Origin: Takashimella koratensis
Taxonomy: Eukaryota > Basidiomycota > Tremellomycetes > Trichosporonales > Tetragoniomycetaceae
NCBI GenBank assembly: GCA_003116875.1
Contig: BCKT01000008.1
Location: 344,402 to 408,401, forward strand
DNA: 64,000 nt
Direction: 5' to 3'
Part shown: piece by piece, positions 9,812 through 20,400 of the stretch
Layout of the letters: each line of letters starts with the position of its first letter
How positions within the stretch are numbered: the first letter of the stretch is position 1
Translations under genes and position numbers: made by a program
The notes under the pieces: model-generated
Databases searched by the model: none
What the model was told of the DNA's origin: nothing
The model's input: the letters and a program-made list of their open reading frames with translations, nothing else

Positions 9812-12064
9812 ATGAAGTTCTCCAACCTCGCCGTCGCTCTCCTTGCCGCGGCTGCGCCGTTTGTCGACGCTCGCGGCAGCCAGCCCAACCGTATCGGCCG
9901 CGCCTCCGTTGCCGCCGTCACCCCTCGTGCTCCCGCCACGCAGATGGCTGAGCGTAACTACGTCAACCTCGGCTGTCTTAACCCGATCTCGGTCCTTGCC
10001 TGCACGCTCAAGCTCCAGAACACCAACGCAGACTGCACCTGTGGAAGTGAGGCGACCACCACTTCGTCCACCAAGGCCGCTACCTCCACCTCTGCTTCCA
10101 AAGCCGCTTCTTCTTCCGCTGTCCCGTCATCAGTCGGCGGAGTCTGCATCAACTTCCTTGCTATCGCCGAGTGCTACCTCGAGGGCAAGTCGACTAACGG
10201 TGACTGCTCATGCGCTTCCTCTTCTTCCGCCACCGTCCCCGTTGGTGGCAGCACAAGCTGCAAGAACTCCAACTCGCTCGCCAACTGCTGGTCTTCCGGC
10301 TACGGTTGCGACAACTCGTGTAACTGCGTGAGCGCGTCGACCTCGACCTCATCTTCCAAGTCGACCGCGGCGCCTAGCTCGTCCTCGTCTTCCAAGACTT
10401 CTTCCGCCGCCGCCACTACCTCGTCCTCGTCCGCCGTCTGCACCAACTGGCTCTCAATTGCTGAGTGTTTCCTCGAGGGCAAGGGCACCAACGGTGACTG
10501 CTCTTGCTCTTCGTCGTCCCCGAGTTCCTCCATTCCCGGCGGCACCTCGTCTTGCAAGAACTCAAACTCGCTCGCTACTTGCTGGTCTTCAGGCAAGGGA
10601 TGCAACTCCGACTGCTCGTGCGCTTCCACTACTTCGTCCTCCAAGTCGACCGCCGCCCCGACTTCCTCGTCGTCTTCCAAGGCCTCCACCACCTCGTCCA
10701 CCCCGGCCGCCACCTCTTCGTCCGCCTCGGTCTGCACCAACTGGCTCTCCATCGCCGAATGCTACCTCGAGGGCAAGGGTGTGAACGGCGACTGCTCCTG
10801 CTCGTCTGGCTCCCCGAGTTCCTCGATCCCTGGCGGCTCGTCTTCTTGCAAGAACTCCAACTCGCTCGCAACCTGCTGGTCTTCAGGCAAGGGATGCAAC
10901 TCCGACTGCTCTTGCTCTTCGACTTCCTCGTCGTCCTCCAAGTCGTCGACTTCCACCGCGGCCTCGACCACCTCCAAGTCATCCACCACCTCGAGCGCTC
11001 CCGCTGCGACCTCCTCGACTTCGTCCGTCTGCACCAACTGGCTCTCGATCGCCGAATGCTACCTCGAGGGCAAGGGCGTGAACGGTGACTGTTCTTGCTC
11101 TTCGTCTTCGCCTAGCGTCCCCGGTGGTTCCTCTTCATGCAAGAACTCGAACTCGCTTGCCACCTGCTGGTCTTCCGGCTGGGGCTGCAACAGCGACTGT
11201 TCGTGCTCTTCCACCTCTTCCTCCTCCAAGGCTTCGTCGACCTCGACCTCCTCGACCAAGACCTCATCCAGTGCCACCTCGACCCCGTCTTCGTCGGTCT
11301 GCACCAACTGGCTCTCGATCGCCGAGTGTTACCTCCAGGGCAAGGGTGTTGCCGGTGACTGTTCCTGCTCTGGCACTCCAAGTGTTCCCGGCGGCGGTTC
11401 GAGCTGCACCAACTCGAACTCGCTTGCTACCTGCTGGTCTTCAGGACGGAGCTGTGACTCCAAGTGCTCTTGCACGACCACCTCGTCCAGCTCTTCCTCG
11501 ACCTCGTCGTCGTCCATGACCATCCCTTCGTCCGTCGGCAAGTGCACCAACGTTGCTTCTATCGAAGCGTGCGTTCTCAAAGGCCTCGGTGTCAACTCGG
11601 ACTGCTCTTGCGACACCTGCAGCTACCTCACCCAGTGGGAGTGCGCCCTCCAGTACGGCGGTACCCTCGACGGCAACTGCAACTGTGTCAAGCCATCGGG
11701 CTCTCGTCGTCGTCGTGACCAGACTGTCTCCAACAACCTCTGCCCCAAGTCCATGTCCGCCTGCAAAGTCGAGACCGGCATCAGCTCCAAGTTCTCTGGT
11801 AGCTTCGAGTGCCTTGACCTCACTTCCAACATCGACTCGTGCGGCGGTTGCGTCTCCGAGGGTCTCGGCCAGGACTGCACGGCCATCGAGGGCGCCGGTG
11901 ACGTCGGCTGTATCAACTCCAAGTGTGTTGTCTCGTCCTGCATGCGCGGCTGGTCGCTCTCTGCCAACGGAACCGCTTGTGTCCCGACTAGCAACAAGGC
12001 TCGTCTCAGCTCGAAAATCGCCATGGGTTCGCTCAAGGGTGTCGAGAAGTTCTGGGGCTTTTAA
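9812..12064 (+). CDS. Secreted protein of tandem cysteine modules with C-terminal CPL1-like domain
   Basis: Single-exon, 750 residues, with an N-terminal signal peptide (MKFSNLAVALLAAAAPFVDA). Two module types alternate. Type A is C-x8-C-x10-C-x-C (for example CTNWLSIAEC...GDCSC), type B is C-x8-C-x6-C-x3-C-x-C (CKNSNSLATCW...CNSDCSC). I count seven A units and five B units, separated by Ser/Thr-rich linkers likely to be O-glycosylated, plus a divergent unit (CSYLTQWEC). A basic SRRRRD site near residue 631, a probable Kex2-type cleavage site, separates the array from the last 110 residues. These match the CPL1-like domain: LCP, ECLD, SCGGC, GQDCTAI, GVGC and C-x6-SANGTAC. CPL1-like proteins are secreted by basidiomycetes; one is an immune-modulating factor of Cryptococcus. 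No enzyme motif is present. A role at the cell wall or as a secreted effector is inference. Confidence 0.85.
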   Translation: MKFSNLAVALLAAAAPFVDARGSQPNRIGRASVAAVTPRAPATQMAERNYVNLGCLNPISVLACTLKLQNTNADCTCGSEATTTSSTKAATSTSASKAASSSAVPSSVGGVCINFLAIAECYLEGKSTNGDCSCASSSSATVPVGGSTSCKNSNSLANCWSSGYGCDNSCNCVSASTSTSSSKSTAAPSSSSSSKTSSAAATTSSSSAVCTNWLSIAECFLEGKGTNGDCSCSSSSPSSSIPGGTSSCKNSNSLATCWSSGKGCNSDCSCASTTSSSKSTAAPTSSSSSKASTTSSTPAATSSSASVCTNWLSIAECYLEGKGVNGDCSCSSGSPSSSIPGGSSSCKNSNSLATCWSSGKGCNSDCSCSSTSSSSSKSSTSTAASTTSKSSTTSSAPAATSSTSSVCTNWLSIAECYLEGKGVNGDCSCSSSSPSVPGGSSSCKNSNSLATCWSSGWGCNSDCSCSSTSSSSKASSTSTSSTKTSSSATSTPSSSVCTNWLSIAECYLQGKGVAGDCSCSGTPSVPGGGSSCTNSNSLATCWSSGRSCDSKCSCTTTSSSSSSTSSSSMTIPSSVGKCTNVASIEACVLKGLGVNSDCSCDTCSYLTQWECALQYGGTLDGNCNCVKPSGSRRRRDQTVSNNLCPKSMSACKVETGISSKFSGSFECLDLTSNIDSCGGCVSEGLGQDCTAIEGAGDVGCINSKCVVSSCMRGWSLSANGTACVPTSNKARLSSKIAMGSLKGVEKFWGF
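10142..11500 (+). repeat. Tandem in-gene repeat, period about 294 bp, five copies
   Basis: The codons for V-C-T/I-N-W/F begin at 10142, 10436, 10730, 11027 and 11297, giving spacings of 294, 294, 297 and 270 bases. Each copy encodes one A module, a short Pro/Gly linker, one B module and a Ser/Thr linker. All spacings are multiples of three. The middle copies are nearly identical in the cysteine modules, while the linkers vary, as expected from unequal exchange. Confidence 0.85.
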
Positions 12065-12593
12065 ATAAAATAGGCAAAACAACATCAACTCTAACGATAA
12101 CGACCTCCTTCTCCTTCTTCACCAAAAGAGCACCCAACGGACAATTACCCTTCGACTACCCTCGTCGACTCTGTGCTCGCTCTATCACCTGCCTAGCCCC
12201 AACTTCATCTTTTCACGACACATTTCGAACTTTTCCTGCTCCTCTGATAGACCTTTGGGCACTTCTTGTACGCATAGCATTTTTCACTTGACACGTAGCT
12301 TCTTCCATCCTCACTTGAGGCTGAACTTTTTTCTTGGCTTTGGCCAGTGTATATACCCAGGTAGCTACGGCACCTCTGATTCTATAATGCACGACAATAT
12401 AGATTTGAACACTTGTCTGGAACACGAGCAAAACTAACCGCCCAGCAACATCTGGTACCACTGATGACTCTAGGTCGGCTCATCGATATCATACATGACT
12501 AGTGTGCTCGATACAAGATACGGTACTGTATGTACAACTCCCAATGATCGTCTGAACCAACACCACATCAACCTACCTCAACCTCACTCACCC
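12065..12593. other. Intergenic, convergent 3' ends
   Basis: This lies between the stop codons of the cysteine-module protein (+) and ATG101 (-). I see no further gene. Confidence 0.45.
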
Positions 12594-14119
12594 CTACCCT
12601 GCGCCGGTCCCACCTGCACCTCCTCCCGTTCCTCCACTACTCCGACTAAACGCGGCCCCGACTGCTCTCCCTCCCCATCCTACCCCTGCACCTGCCTTTG
12701 CCCCCACCGCCAGGAGCCCATCTTTGGCTTGTTCTAGATACCCCATTGGCCCTGAACTTGTTCCCGTTCCAGACCCTGCTCCAACCATTGGCGCCGACGC
12801 CCTCCTCGCGTCTCCGGCACCGACCATGCCCCCTCCTCCCCCTCCTCCGCCGGCCGAGCCCGCACCAGCGCCCGTCCCGCTGGTCGCTCGGCTGTGGCCG
12901 TACCCGTACCCGTAACCGTATCCGTGCGAACCCGGGGCTGAGCTGAGGGGAGCGGGCGACGCAACGTCTTTCGCAGTGGCCGTGGCTTGCGTGGTGGTCG
13001 ATGGGACAGGAGCAGGTGGAGGGGATAGCAAGCGTACAGGGCCGAGGGGAGGGGAGTTCGGAGCGAAGAGCTCGCTAGGTGGTGGCGGTGATATTAAGAT
13101 CTGGCAAAAGTGTAAGGTAGGAGTAAGTTAGGTCTTCAAGAAGGTGGGGATCCAGATGAGGACTTACCTGATGTGAGAGGTTGTTTTGCTCCTGAAAGGC
13201 AAAGACAACGCAGGACGAAGTATCGAAGAAAAGGACACAAGGCGGTGAGATCAAGCGAGACCTAGTCAGCGGCAACTCCAACAGCCAGCTAAGCAAACCA
13301 ACCTAACGCTACTCACTCCCGATCCTACCAAAGGCGGCACATTCCCCTTATTCTCAGAACAAAACGAGACCAGCTGGAACAGCGCACCCGTCAATGCTCC
13401 CGGTGGCGTCCGCGATGCGAAATCAATCGTAACAAGGTGTTCTTCCCACGGTACGAGCTCCTCAGTGACTGCGAACCATCCCTTGCGATTTTTACGCTGT
13501 AAGAAGACCACGGCGATCTAGTGAGAGTGTCAGATACGTTGCCACAACACGCAGCAAGATCGCAGAGGGGAACTGGATGGAGCTGAATCAGTCGCCAGTG
13601 CGGAGAGGTGGAGAGGGCTTACCTCGCCGCTGTGTGCGCCAGCCTCAATGAACGCCTGTGCAAACTCGTCCGTCTTTGCTGCAATCTCCTTCTCCAGCTC
13701 CCGACTCGATGCATAAGCCTAACCAGCCAAGTTCAGCTACCAGCTCTCATCCTTAAGCAAAAGCCGAGGCAAGCAGGGTAGATGCGAGGTAGCTGTAGAT
13801 ATTGCCCAACTCACTACATGCGCATCAAGGAAATCGTCCGTGTCAGGCTCGACGTTGTCCAAGTTTCGATGAAAGAAGATTGCGTAGAGCACGTATCGAA
13901 GTAATGCTTTCGCCTGGGTCCTCTCCACTCGCTGTAACCAGGGATGAGTTGGAGTTGGGTCAGCCCCTCAGCTCTGTGACCTGCTCCTGCTCCGGTAACG
14001 CTCGCTCGCAACTACCACCTGACCTTCCCGCCCATGATCTCGCTCAATCGATGACCCCATATCCCATCTCTGTTGGCGTTTCCCTCACTCACCAGCTTGA
14101 TGTGGTTGACCGTGTCCAT
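12594..14119 (-). CDS. ATG101: Autophagy protein ATG101 with long Gly-rich C-terminal extension
   Basis: Family role: a HORMA-domain protein that pairs with ATG13 in the ATG1 kinase complex starting autophagosome formation. Exons on the minus strand: 14119-14093, 13931-13815, 13718-13623, 13517-13317, 13191-13168 and 13100-12594, giving 323 residues. Conserved blocks are VLYAIFFHRNLDNVEPD, then KGWFAVTEELVPWEEHLV (the W-F pair at the position of the WF finger), GALFQLVSFCSENKGNVPPLV, and NNLSHQILISPP. The usual family length is about 220 residues. Here roughly 150 extra residues follow, rich in Pro, Gly, Ala and Ser with a GYGYGYGYGH run. The 24-base exon 5 is needed to keep frame and restore the conserved end of the HORMA fold. 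The tail could instead contain an unrecognised intron, but it stays open for the full length. Confidence 0.85.
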
Positions 14120-14271
14120 GAGTGGTGGTGGCTTATCGCTTGGACGATGTGGAATATCCCCGGTTCATCTGGTCTTTGGATGGGGGCTTTTTCCTCTTTC
14201 CGTCCCTTGAATTGCTAAGAGCGACCCCCGAATTTCCATCTACTAGTCTTGGCTTTGTGCGTTTCGCCATC

Positions 14272-14302
14272 CATCCACATCCACATCCACATCCACCTCC
14301 AT
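14272..14302 (+). repeat. Short CCACAT hexamer repeat before the IST3 start
   Basis: About four imperfect CCACAT units lie just upstream of the IST3 ATG at 14335, in the probable 5' leader shared with the divergent ATG101 promoter. Confidence 0.6.
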
Positions 14303-14334
14303 CTCGACCCATCTGGCCAACGACTCGCCCGACA

Positions 14335-16191
14335 ATGAAGTGAGTAAAGAGCACAGCACACCCAGCCAGGAGCCCGGTAGCTCCAGCATCTAGGTCTGAA
14401 ATATGGCAAGAGTCAATCACCGGTTCTTAACGAGTACCCTCTCGCTGACCTGCCCCAGCTCGATCGCAGAGATCAACAGGATCAACCAACGCGAACTCGA
14501 GCTCGGCGTCAAGGGATCATGGCACGACCAATACAAAGGTGAGCACGGCGAGGAGTGTATTCAAGGCTTTGCATGGTGTATGAGATGATATAGGAGCTGA
14601 TATCGATTGATGTTGGGTAGATTCGGCATACGTGTTTGTAGGCGGGCTCGCATATGAGCTCACGGAAGGGGATGTGATCACCATCTTCTCTCAGTAAGTC
14701 TTGCGTCTCCCTTTTGTCCCTTCATCTCTTCCTCCTTCACATCTCACATCTTGACTCGTTTGATTCCCCTTCGCCTCAGTGTATCTGCTTTTCACTTGTG
14801 CGGAATTCTCAAAAGCCCACGGCTAACAACTCGCAGATTCGGTGAAATCGCAGACGTCAACTTGCCTCGTGATAAAGAGACGGGAAAGACCAAAGGGTTC
14901 GGGTTCTTGATGTATGTCGATCAGAGGTCGACAGTCTTGGCTGTGGACAATATGAATGGTGCGCAGGTCGTGGGGAGGACCATCAGGGTGAGTAAGAGTA
15001 AGCGAAGAGAGTAAGAGAAATGGCTAGCGGTTGGATCTGCGGAGGAAGTGAAGAAGACGAGGTGAAGGCTTCAATGGAGTTTTCTGACAGCTGTGCGCTT
15101 AGGTCGACCATTGTCGAGAGTACAAGCATCCGGGGAAGAGGAATGACGAAGGGGAATACGAGGAACCTGATAAGCCGACGTACAACGCTCTCCCGCCCGA
15201 ACTGGATCGTGAGTCTCATGGGGTGGCAAAATTCTGTTACATCTCTCATCCTTCAACAAAATCAACCATATCATCCCACACCTACGGCTTTTCATCTCTC
15301 TGCTTTCTGCCTAACTTTCTACTGACCTATCTCCCAGAACCAGACGCCGAATCAGAAGCTGCTCCGTCCGAAGCTGACTCTCTCGACGAAGAAGATCCGA
15401 TGGCCGCGTTCCTCCGTGAGCAGAAGAAGGCAGCGAAAGCGATTACTACGGGAGATGGGAAGCGGAAGCGCGGGGAGGGGAAGGAAGGGAAAGATGAGCG
15501 AGCAAAGAGAAAGGAAGAGAAGCGAGCGAGGAAGGAGGAGCGCGCGAGTATTAGGGAAGAGCGGAAGCGAGGGATGAGAAGCGGAGTGGGGCTCACGAGG
15601 GATGAGGAGGAGAGTGAGAGTGAGAATGAGAGTGAGGGCGAGAGGTATAAGGCGAAAGTCAGGGAGATGGGGAAGGATGGTAAAGGGTTTGAAAGGCGAG
15701 AAAGGGAGAGAGCAGAGTCGAGGAGAGATGAAGAGAGGGCCGAACCCAGGCGGAGGGAGGATGACCGACGACCGGACCGCGACGAGCGGGGAGATCGACA
15801 AGATGGCGGGAGAGGAGGGCCTCGTGACGATGACGGATACGAGGGTCGCGACCGACGGAGAGAACCTGAACGAGCGACGGGTCGGGACGATCGGGGAAGT
15901 TACGATCGTCGAGGCGCTGATCGCGAGCGCGAGCGGGACCGCGATAGGGAGCGAGACCGAGACTGGGACCGTCGTGAACGGGTCGGAGGACGTGACCGAG
16001 AAGACGAGCGAGAGTACCGACGTCCGGAAGGCCCAAAGAACGGGAACGGGAATGGGGCCGACCGAGGGCCGAGGGATCATGCCCGGAGAGACGAACGGCG
16101 AGATGGGGATCGCCGGAGAGAAGAGTACGGGCGAGATGATCGGGGCGACCGGGGTGCGCGGGATAGAGGCTGGGATCGCGAAAGGCGATGA
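14335..16191 (+). CDS. IST3: IST3/RBMX2 (Snu17) RNA-binding splicing factor of the RES complex
   Basis: Family role: core of the RES (retention and splicing) complex with BUD13 and PML1, bound to the activated spliceosome. Exons are 14335-14339, 14459-14538, 14621-14693, 14837-14987, 15103-15208 and 15338-16191, 422 residues. Exon 1 is only ATGAA; joined to exon 2 it gives MNSIAEINRINQRELELG, matching the family N-terminus. The RRM spans about residues 30-108 with RNP2 YVFVGGL and RNP1 KGFGFLMY. It is followed by the VDHCREYKHP and EDPMAAFLREQ segments typical of IST3/RBMX2. The C-terminal 250 residues are Arg, Asp and Glu repeats (RDRERDRDRERD type), longer than in yeast and like animal RBMX2. 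The start is fixed by homology rather than by open frame. Confidence 0.92.
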
Positions 16192-16386
16192 AGAGTTGCA
16201 GCGGGCGATGTCTGAGTGTTGGCGATGGCCAGTCTGTAGCTTGTCTAGCGTATATGCACTCGCACTCATGACCTGGTTGACCTTGGGTGTCAAAATCTCA
16301 TGATGCCGACCTCTGCCTCCTCAGTCCCCTTCCCCTCTCTCTGTTCTCTCTATCGCCAACGTGCAGCGCGCTCAAGCGATGAACGA

Positions 16387-17199
16387 TCACAGAACCCAAT
16401 TGTAGATCGTTGTGAGTCCCGCGGCAACAGCTAGCGTGACCAGCGCTATCACGCTCGTAACGATGAATGCAATCTCCTTGCCCGTGGGTCTTTGGAAGCT
16501 GTCCACGCCTACGCCTGCAGGCCCATCGAAGACTTCCAATTCGTGGACGGGTGCGAATGTGACCGATTTGGTGGGGTTGGAACTAGGCAAAAGGGCGGAT
16601 TGGTCGTCGTGAGTGCTGGGGAAGGGTTCATCGGTGGTGTCGTAGCTCGTTCCAAAGGCGTCTCGAACGTCTCGTACACTTCGATTGTGACTATCCAGGT
16701 CGAGAGCAGAGGCGGATGGAGGGGAGTAGTCATAGTTTTCATTTCGGGAGGTGGATGATCGTGTACCTCGTGCGTGGAAATCGAGCGTGTCTTTATCGTC
16801 ACCTATGTGTTCTCGCCCAACAGCGACGCCAGAACTCGCAGCGTCACTGAACTCGGCTGAGCTGTAACCTGTCTCTGGAGTATGTGAGAGAGACCGGGAG
16901 TATGTATGACTGAGACCATGCCCCAGCCCGTGCTCATGCTCATGCCCGTGCTCGGCATCATGTCCGTGCTCGTGATTGTAATCGTGGAGGTAGTGGTGTG
17001 GGAAGTGATGCGTATCGTCGTGCCCTGGGACCCCGGCAAGAGCCTGGGCGAGGGTCGTCGATGATCCCGAAGGGAGAGATGGTGATCGCGCGAGATTGAG
17101 GTTGACCGACGCTGATCGAGTCCGGCGGTCTCGTGAGAGGTCGCGGTCAGACGACGCCGACGGGAGGGTGATTGTTGGCAGCCTGAATGGAGGCGCCAT
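16387..17199 (-). CDS. Predicted tail-anchored membrane protein with His-rich segment
   Basis: Single exon, 270 residues, start ATG at 17199. I do not recognise a family. The first 50 residues are Ser/Arg-rich, then comes a His-rich stretch (DDTHHFPHHYLHDYNHEHGH and onwards), a polar Ser/Asp region, and one hydrophobic segment at the very C-terminus (about residues 246-266, FIVTSVIALVTLAVAAGL) followed by YNWVL. A single C-terminal helix with no signal peptide suggests tail anchoring, with the bulk in the cytosol. The His run could bind metal ions, but it may only be low-complexity sequence. The promoter is shared (270 bases) with the divergent gene at 17470. The 3' end faces the IST3 stop 195 bases away. 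Confidence 0.65.
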   Translation of the reverse strand: MAPPFRLPTITLPSASSDRDLSRDRRTRSASVNLNLARSPSLPSGSSTTLAQALAGVPGHDDTHHFPHHYLHDYNHEHGHDAEHGHEHEHGLGHGLSHTYSRSLSHTPETGYSSAEFSDAASSGVAVGREHIGDDKDTLDFHARGTRSSTSRNENYDYSPPSASALDLDSHNRSVRDVRDAFGTSYDTTDEPFPSTHDDQSALLPSSNPTKSVTFAPVHELEVFDGPAGVGVDSFQRPTGKEIAFIVTSVIALVTLAVAAGLTTIYNWVL

Positions 17200-17469
17200 G
17201 AGGTGAGGAAGGGGAGGGGGTCGGGGGTCGGGGATGTGGATGAAGATGAGGACAACTCAAAGGTGCGCTTCGCGTGATTTCCTTTTCGTGTCTTCCGTTT
17301 ACTCCATTCTTCACTCTACACACTTAACGATCATTAACCACCAAGCAAACCCGCGCTCGCTCATCCTTGAAGTACAGAGACGACAAGGACGAGGAACCCC
17401 ACAGGCTCGGTATAGAAGCTACGAAGACGATACTTTATTTTCTACATTCTTGGTTGAACTAGGCCAAAC

Positions 17470-20400
17470 ATGGAGGACCCGTGGGCCGCTGGGCCATCAT
17501 GGTCCACGCCCTCGAAACCCACTTCCGACCCGACCCACGCCGACGCGTTGTCCGCTTCTACATCCACGGCCACCTCCAGTGCGACGGATACGAGCGCGCA
17601 CACTTCGGCTGGGGAGATCGACGATCCGTGGGGAAGTAACAAGACGCCAACAGTCGCCCCAACCGCGACCCCGACCGCGGCAGGCGACGTGGGCGCGGGG
17701 ATGGCGGCACTCTCGCTGGATGCCGACAAAGGGTTTGGAGGTTGGGGCGAGGATGTGAATGCAGGATGGGGTGCGCCAGTGCCATCAGCTGTACCTGCGC
17801 CTTCAGCAGTGGTCGAGACGCCACAGGCAGAGCCGGTAGTGCCGTTGGAGTCGGCTCACCCAGACGGCGACGGACACGTACAGGGCGACGACGAAACCGT
17901 AATCAGTGTACCTATACCGAAAGCGACTACCCATGATTCGCGTGACGACGAAGGTCCCACTTGGGGTCTAGACAGTCCTCAGCACGAACCCGCTGCTTCC
18001 ACGTCCACCGCCGACGCATTACCCTCGGACACGCTCCCGTCGGCTGTCGCGCTCCCTGGCTCACCACCACCCATCGTCCACACACCCCCTCCCGCGGACG
18101 CGCCCCTCCCTTCCATCACCTCTCTCGCCTCCGGACCCTCCTTCTCCCCCTCGCTCTCCCACGGCTCGCCAGGCCTGGGTTTCCCGCCCTCAGTTGCCGC
18201 CCGGGTCCTAGACGAAGGGTTCGGCGGAGGCGGGCTGGGAATGGGGATGCCGAAGAGTCCGTCGTTCGGGTCCGACTTTGGCGGGTTTGCGACGGTCGCT
18301 GAAGGCGATCCGTGGGGCGGAGACGCATGGGGCGGTGGTGCGGCAGGGAGGCGAGACTCCGGATTCAGTTTCAGTGAGAGGAAAGAAAGGGAAGAGGAAG
18401 GAGAGGAAGGGGGAGGGTGGGGTGGAGCGAGAGGAGTAGCGAGTCCAACGGTGAATCAGGGAGACGATGAGTGGGAGTCAGCCCAAAGACGGATGAAAGT
18501 ACAACAAGAACGTGTGGTGAGTTTCGTGATCATAGGATCTTAGCCCAGGCAGTGATTCACGCAAGACCGATGGGAGATCCTTGTGCTAACGCTCATTGTT
18601 CAGCCGCATGAGAGGATCGAGTCGATTCGACAGGGTTGGAAAGAGGTTGCGGGTGCGGTGATTGGGCTCGACAAGGTTGTCGAGTTAACAGATGAGGAAG
18701 AGCGGGTGTTGGAGAATGCCGTGAGAGAGATCCAGGCAGATACGTGAGTAGGCAAAGATCACTGGACTTTGGTGTTCTGATGATCTCTTGAGTCGAGTGT
18801 GAGTGCTAACATCTATTCTCAACCCTTTACTTTCCAATTACTGCAGTGCGGACACGCTCACCGCTCTCTCGACCTTGCCACAAGACACCAACATCTATCC
18901 GCCTGTACTCACGTCCCTATCAACGTATCAGCGATACCAGACCGCCCTGTCCCGACCGAACCCTAACCCATCAACATCCCTCTTGACTATCCCCTTCAAC
19001 GCAAACATGCGGCGGCGCACAGACGACAGCCTCGTCTTTGATGTCCCCGACTACTCGTGGGCTGGGCGATCGCGCCTCGGCGAGCCCGATGCTCCGGCAC
19101 AGGACGCAGCAGTCGCGGAGGAAAGCGGTGGGAGCCGGTGGGCGTTCTGGAACCGAAAGGCAGGCGCCGCGGGGGGTACCGCCACGCCCAAGGCGCTTAC
19201 GACGTCGGGAGGAGGTGTGTTGGAGGTCAAGTCGGCCACAACACCAACGAGTACCATGTCGTCGCCCATGAGCGCGGCAATCGAGGCGGGCGCATCGGCG
19301 TCCTCGATCAACTCGCAGCAAGGGTCGGCTGGCATATCAGGTCTTTTTGGGCGATCTCGACCTGCCACTCCCGAACCAACCTTTGCTGCTGCCCCAACCC
19401 AAAGCTCGCCAGCCTCGCTCGCGTCTCAGAACCAGGCGGCTGCTGCAGCCGCCGCCGCGTCGCAGGGGACCTACGAGGACTCGGGCCATATGGCACCCGG
19501 CGGCTCCCTGGATCCGAACAACCAGCCCGCGTCCGCCGTTAGCCGCTTCTTCGGTCGTTTCGGGGGCGCCAAGCGGTCTCTCTCTCAGCGCAACCTCACG
19601 ACTTTCGACGCAACAGATTACGACGTGGAGTTGACTACGGATGACTTGAGCTACCTCGCAGAGGTACCGTCGATGCCGGCGCCGAATGCGGCGCAGGGGG
19701 TCGGCGATTTGCTCCAGCTCGACCCGTCGCACCGGCCCGCAGCGAGCCTCGAGGCAGTCTTGGGGAACAACAGCGGCCAGGCGGTGGGGGTTGGAGGGTT
19801 CCAGGGTCCGCCACCGTCGAACCAGCCGTTGACGTACGGCCAGACTGCACCGGCGTACCCTTCCATCGGTCGTCCGCCGCCCGGTGGTCGCACGTCCGTA
19901 CCTGGGTCGCGCCAGGCATCGAGCAGCTTTGTGCCACGCATGAAGACAGACCAACGCTCGGTCACAGCCACAAGCTTTGATCTCTTATCCGGTCTCGACT
20001 TTGACGAATCCGAGGGGCAAGCGACCAACACCGCCTCGGCCCCTCAGCCTGCTACGTCAGGGCCCGTTGTCACGTCACCCGTCTCAACGACCGGACCCAA
20101 CGCCCCCTCGTCCGCATGGGACGACTTTCTTGCCACCAAACCCACATCCTTCGTCACGCCCGTCATGCAAACCCAGCCTACCCTCGCATCACCCATCGGT
20201 CCTCCTCTCCCCAGTGTCTCCAAGGCACGCGCTCCACCCATCTCCACCTCGAGTCTCAACGACGATTTCGGCGACTTTGGTGATTTCTCCACACCTGCAT
20301 CACAGCCAACCCGCACCGCTCCTCAGCAGCCCGTGCCCACTGCGAATTCTGGGTTTGACGACTTTGGAGACTTTTCCGTATTCGAGACGCCCAAACCGGG

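Noticed and set aside
10300..12088. Long minus-strand frames opposite the cysteine-module gene
   Set aside because: They are created by repetitive Ser/Thr codons of the + strand gene. No recognisable protein.
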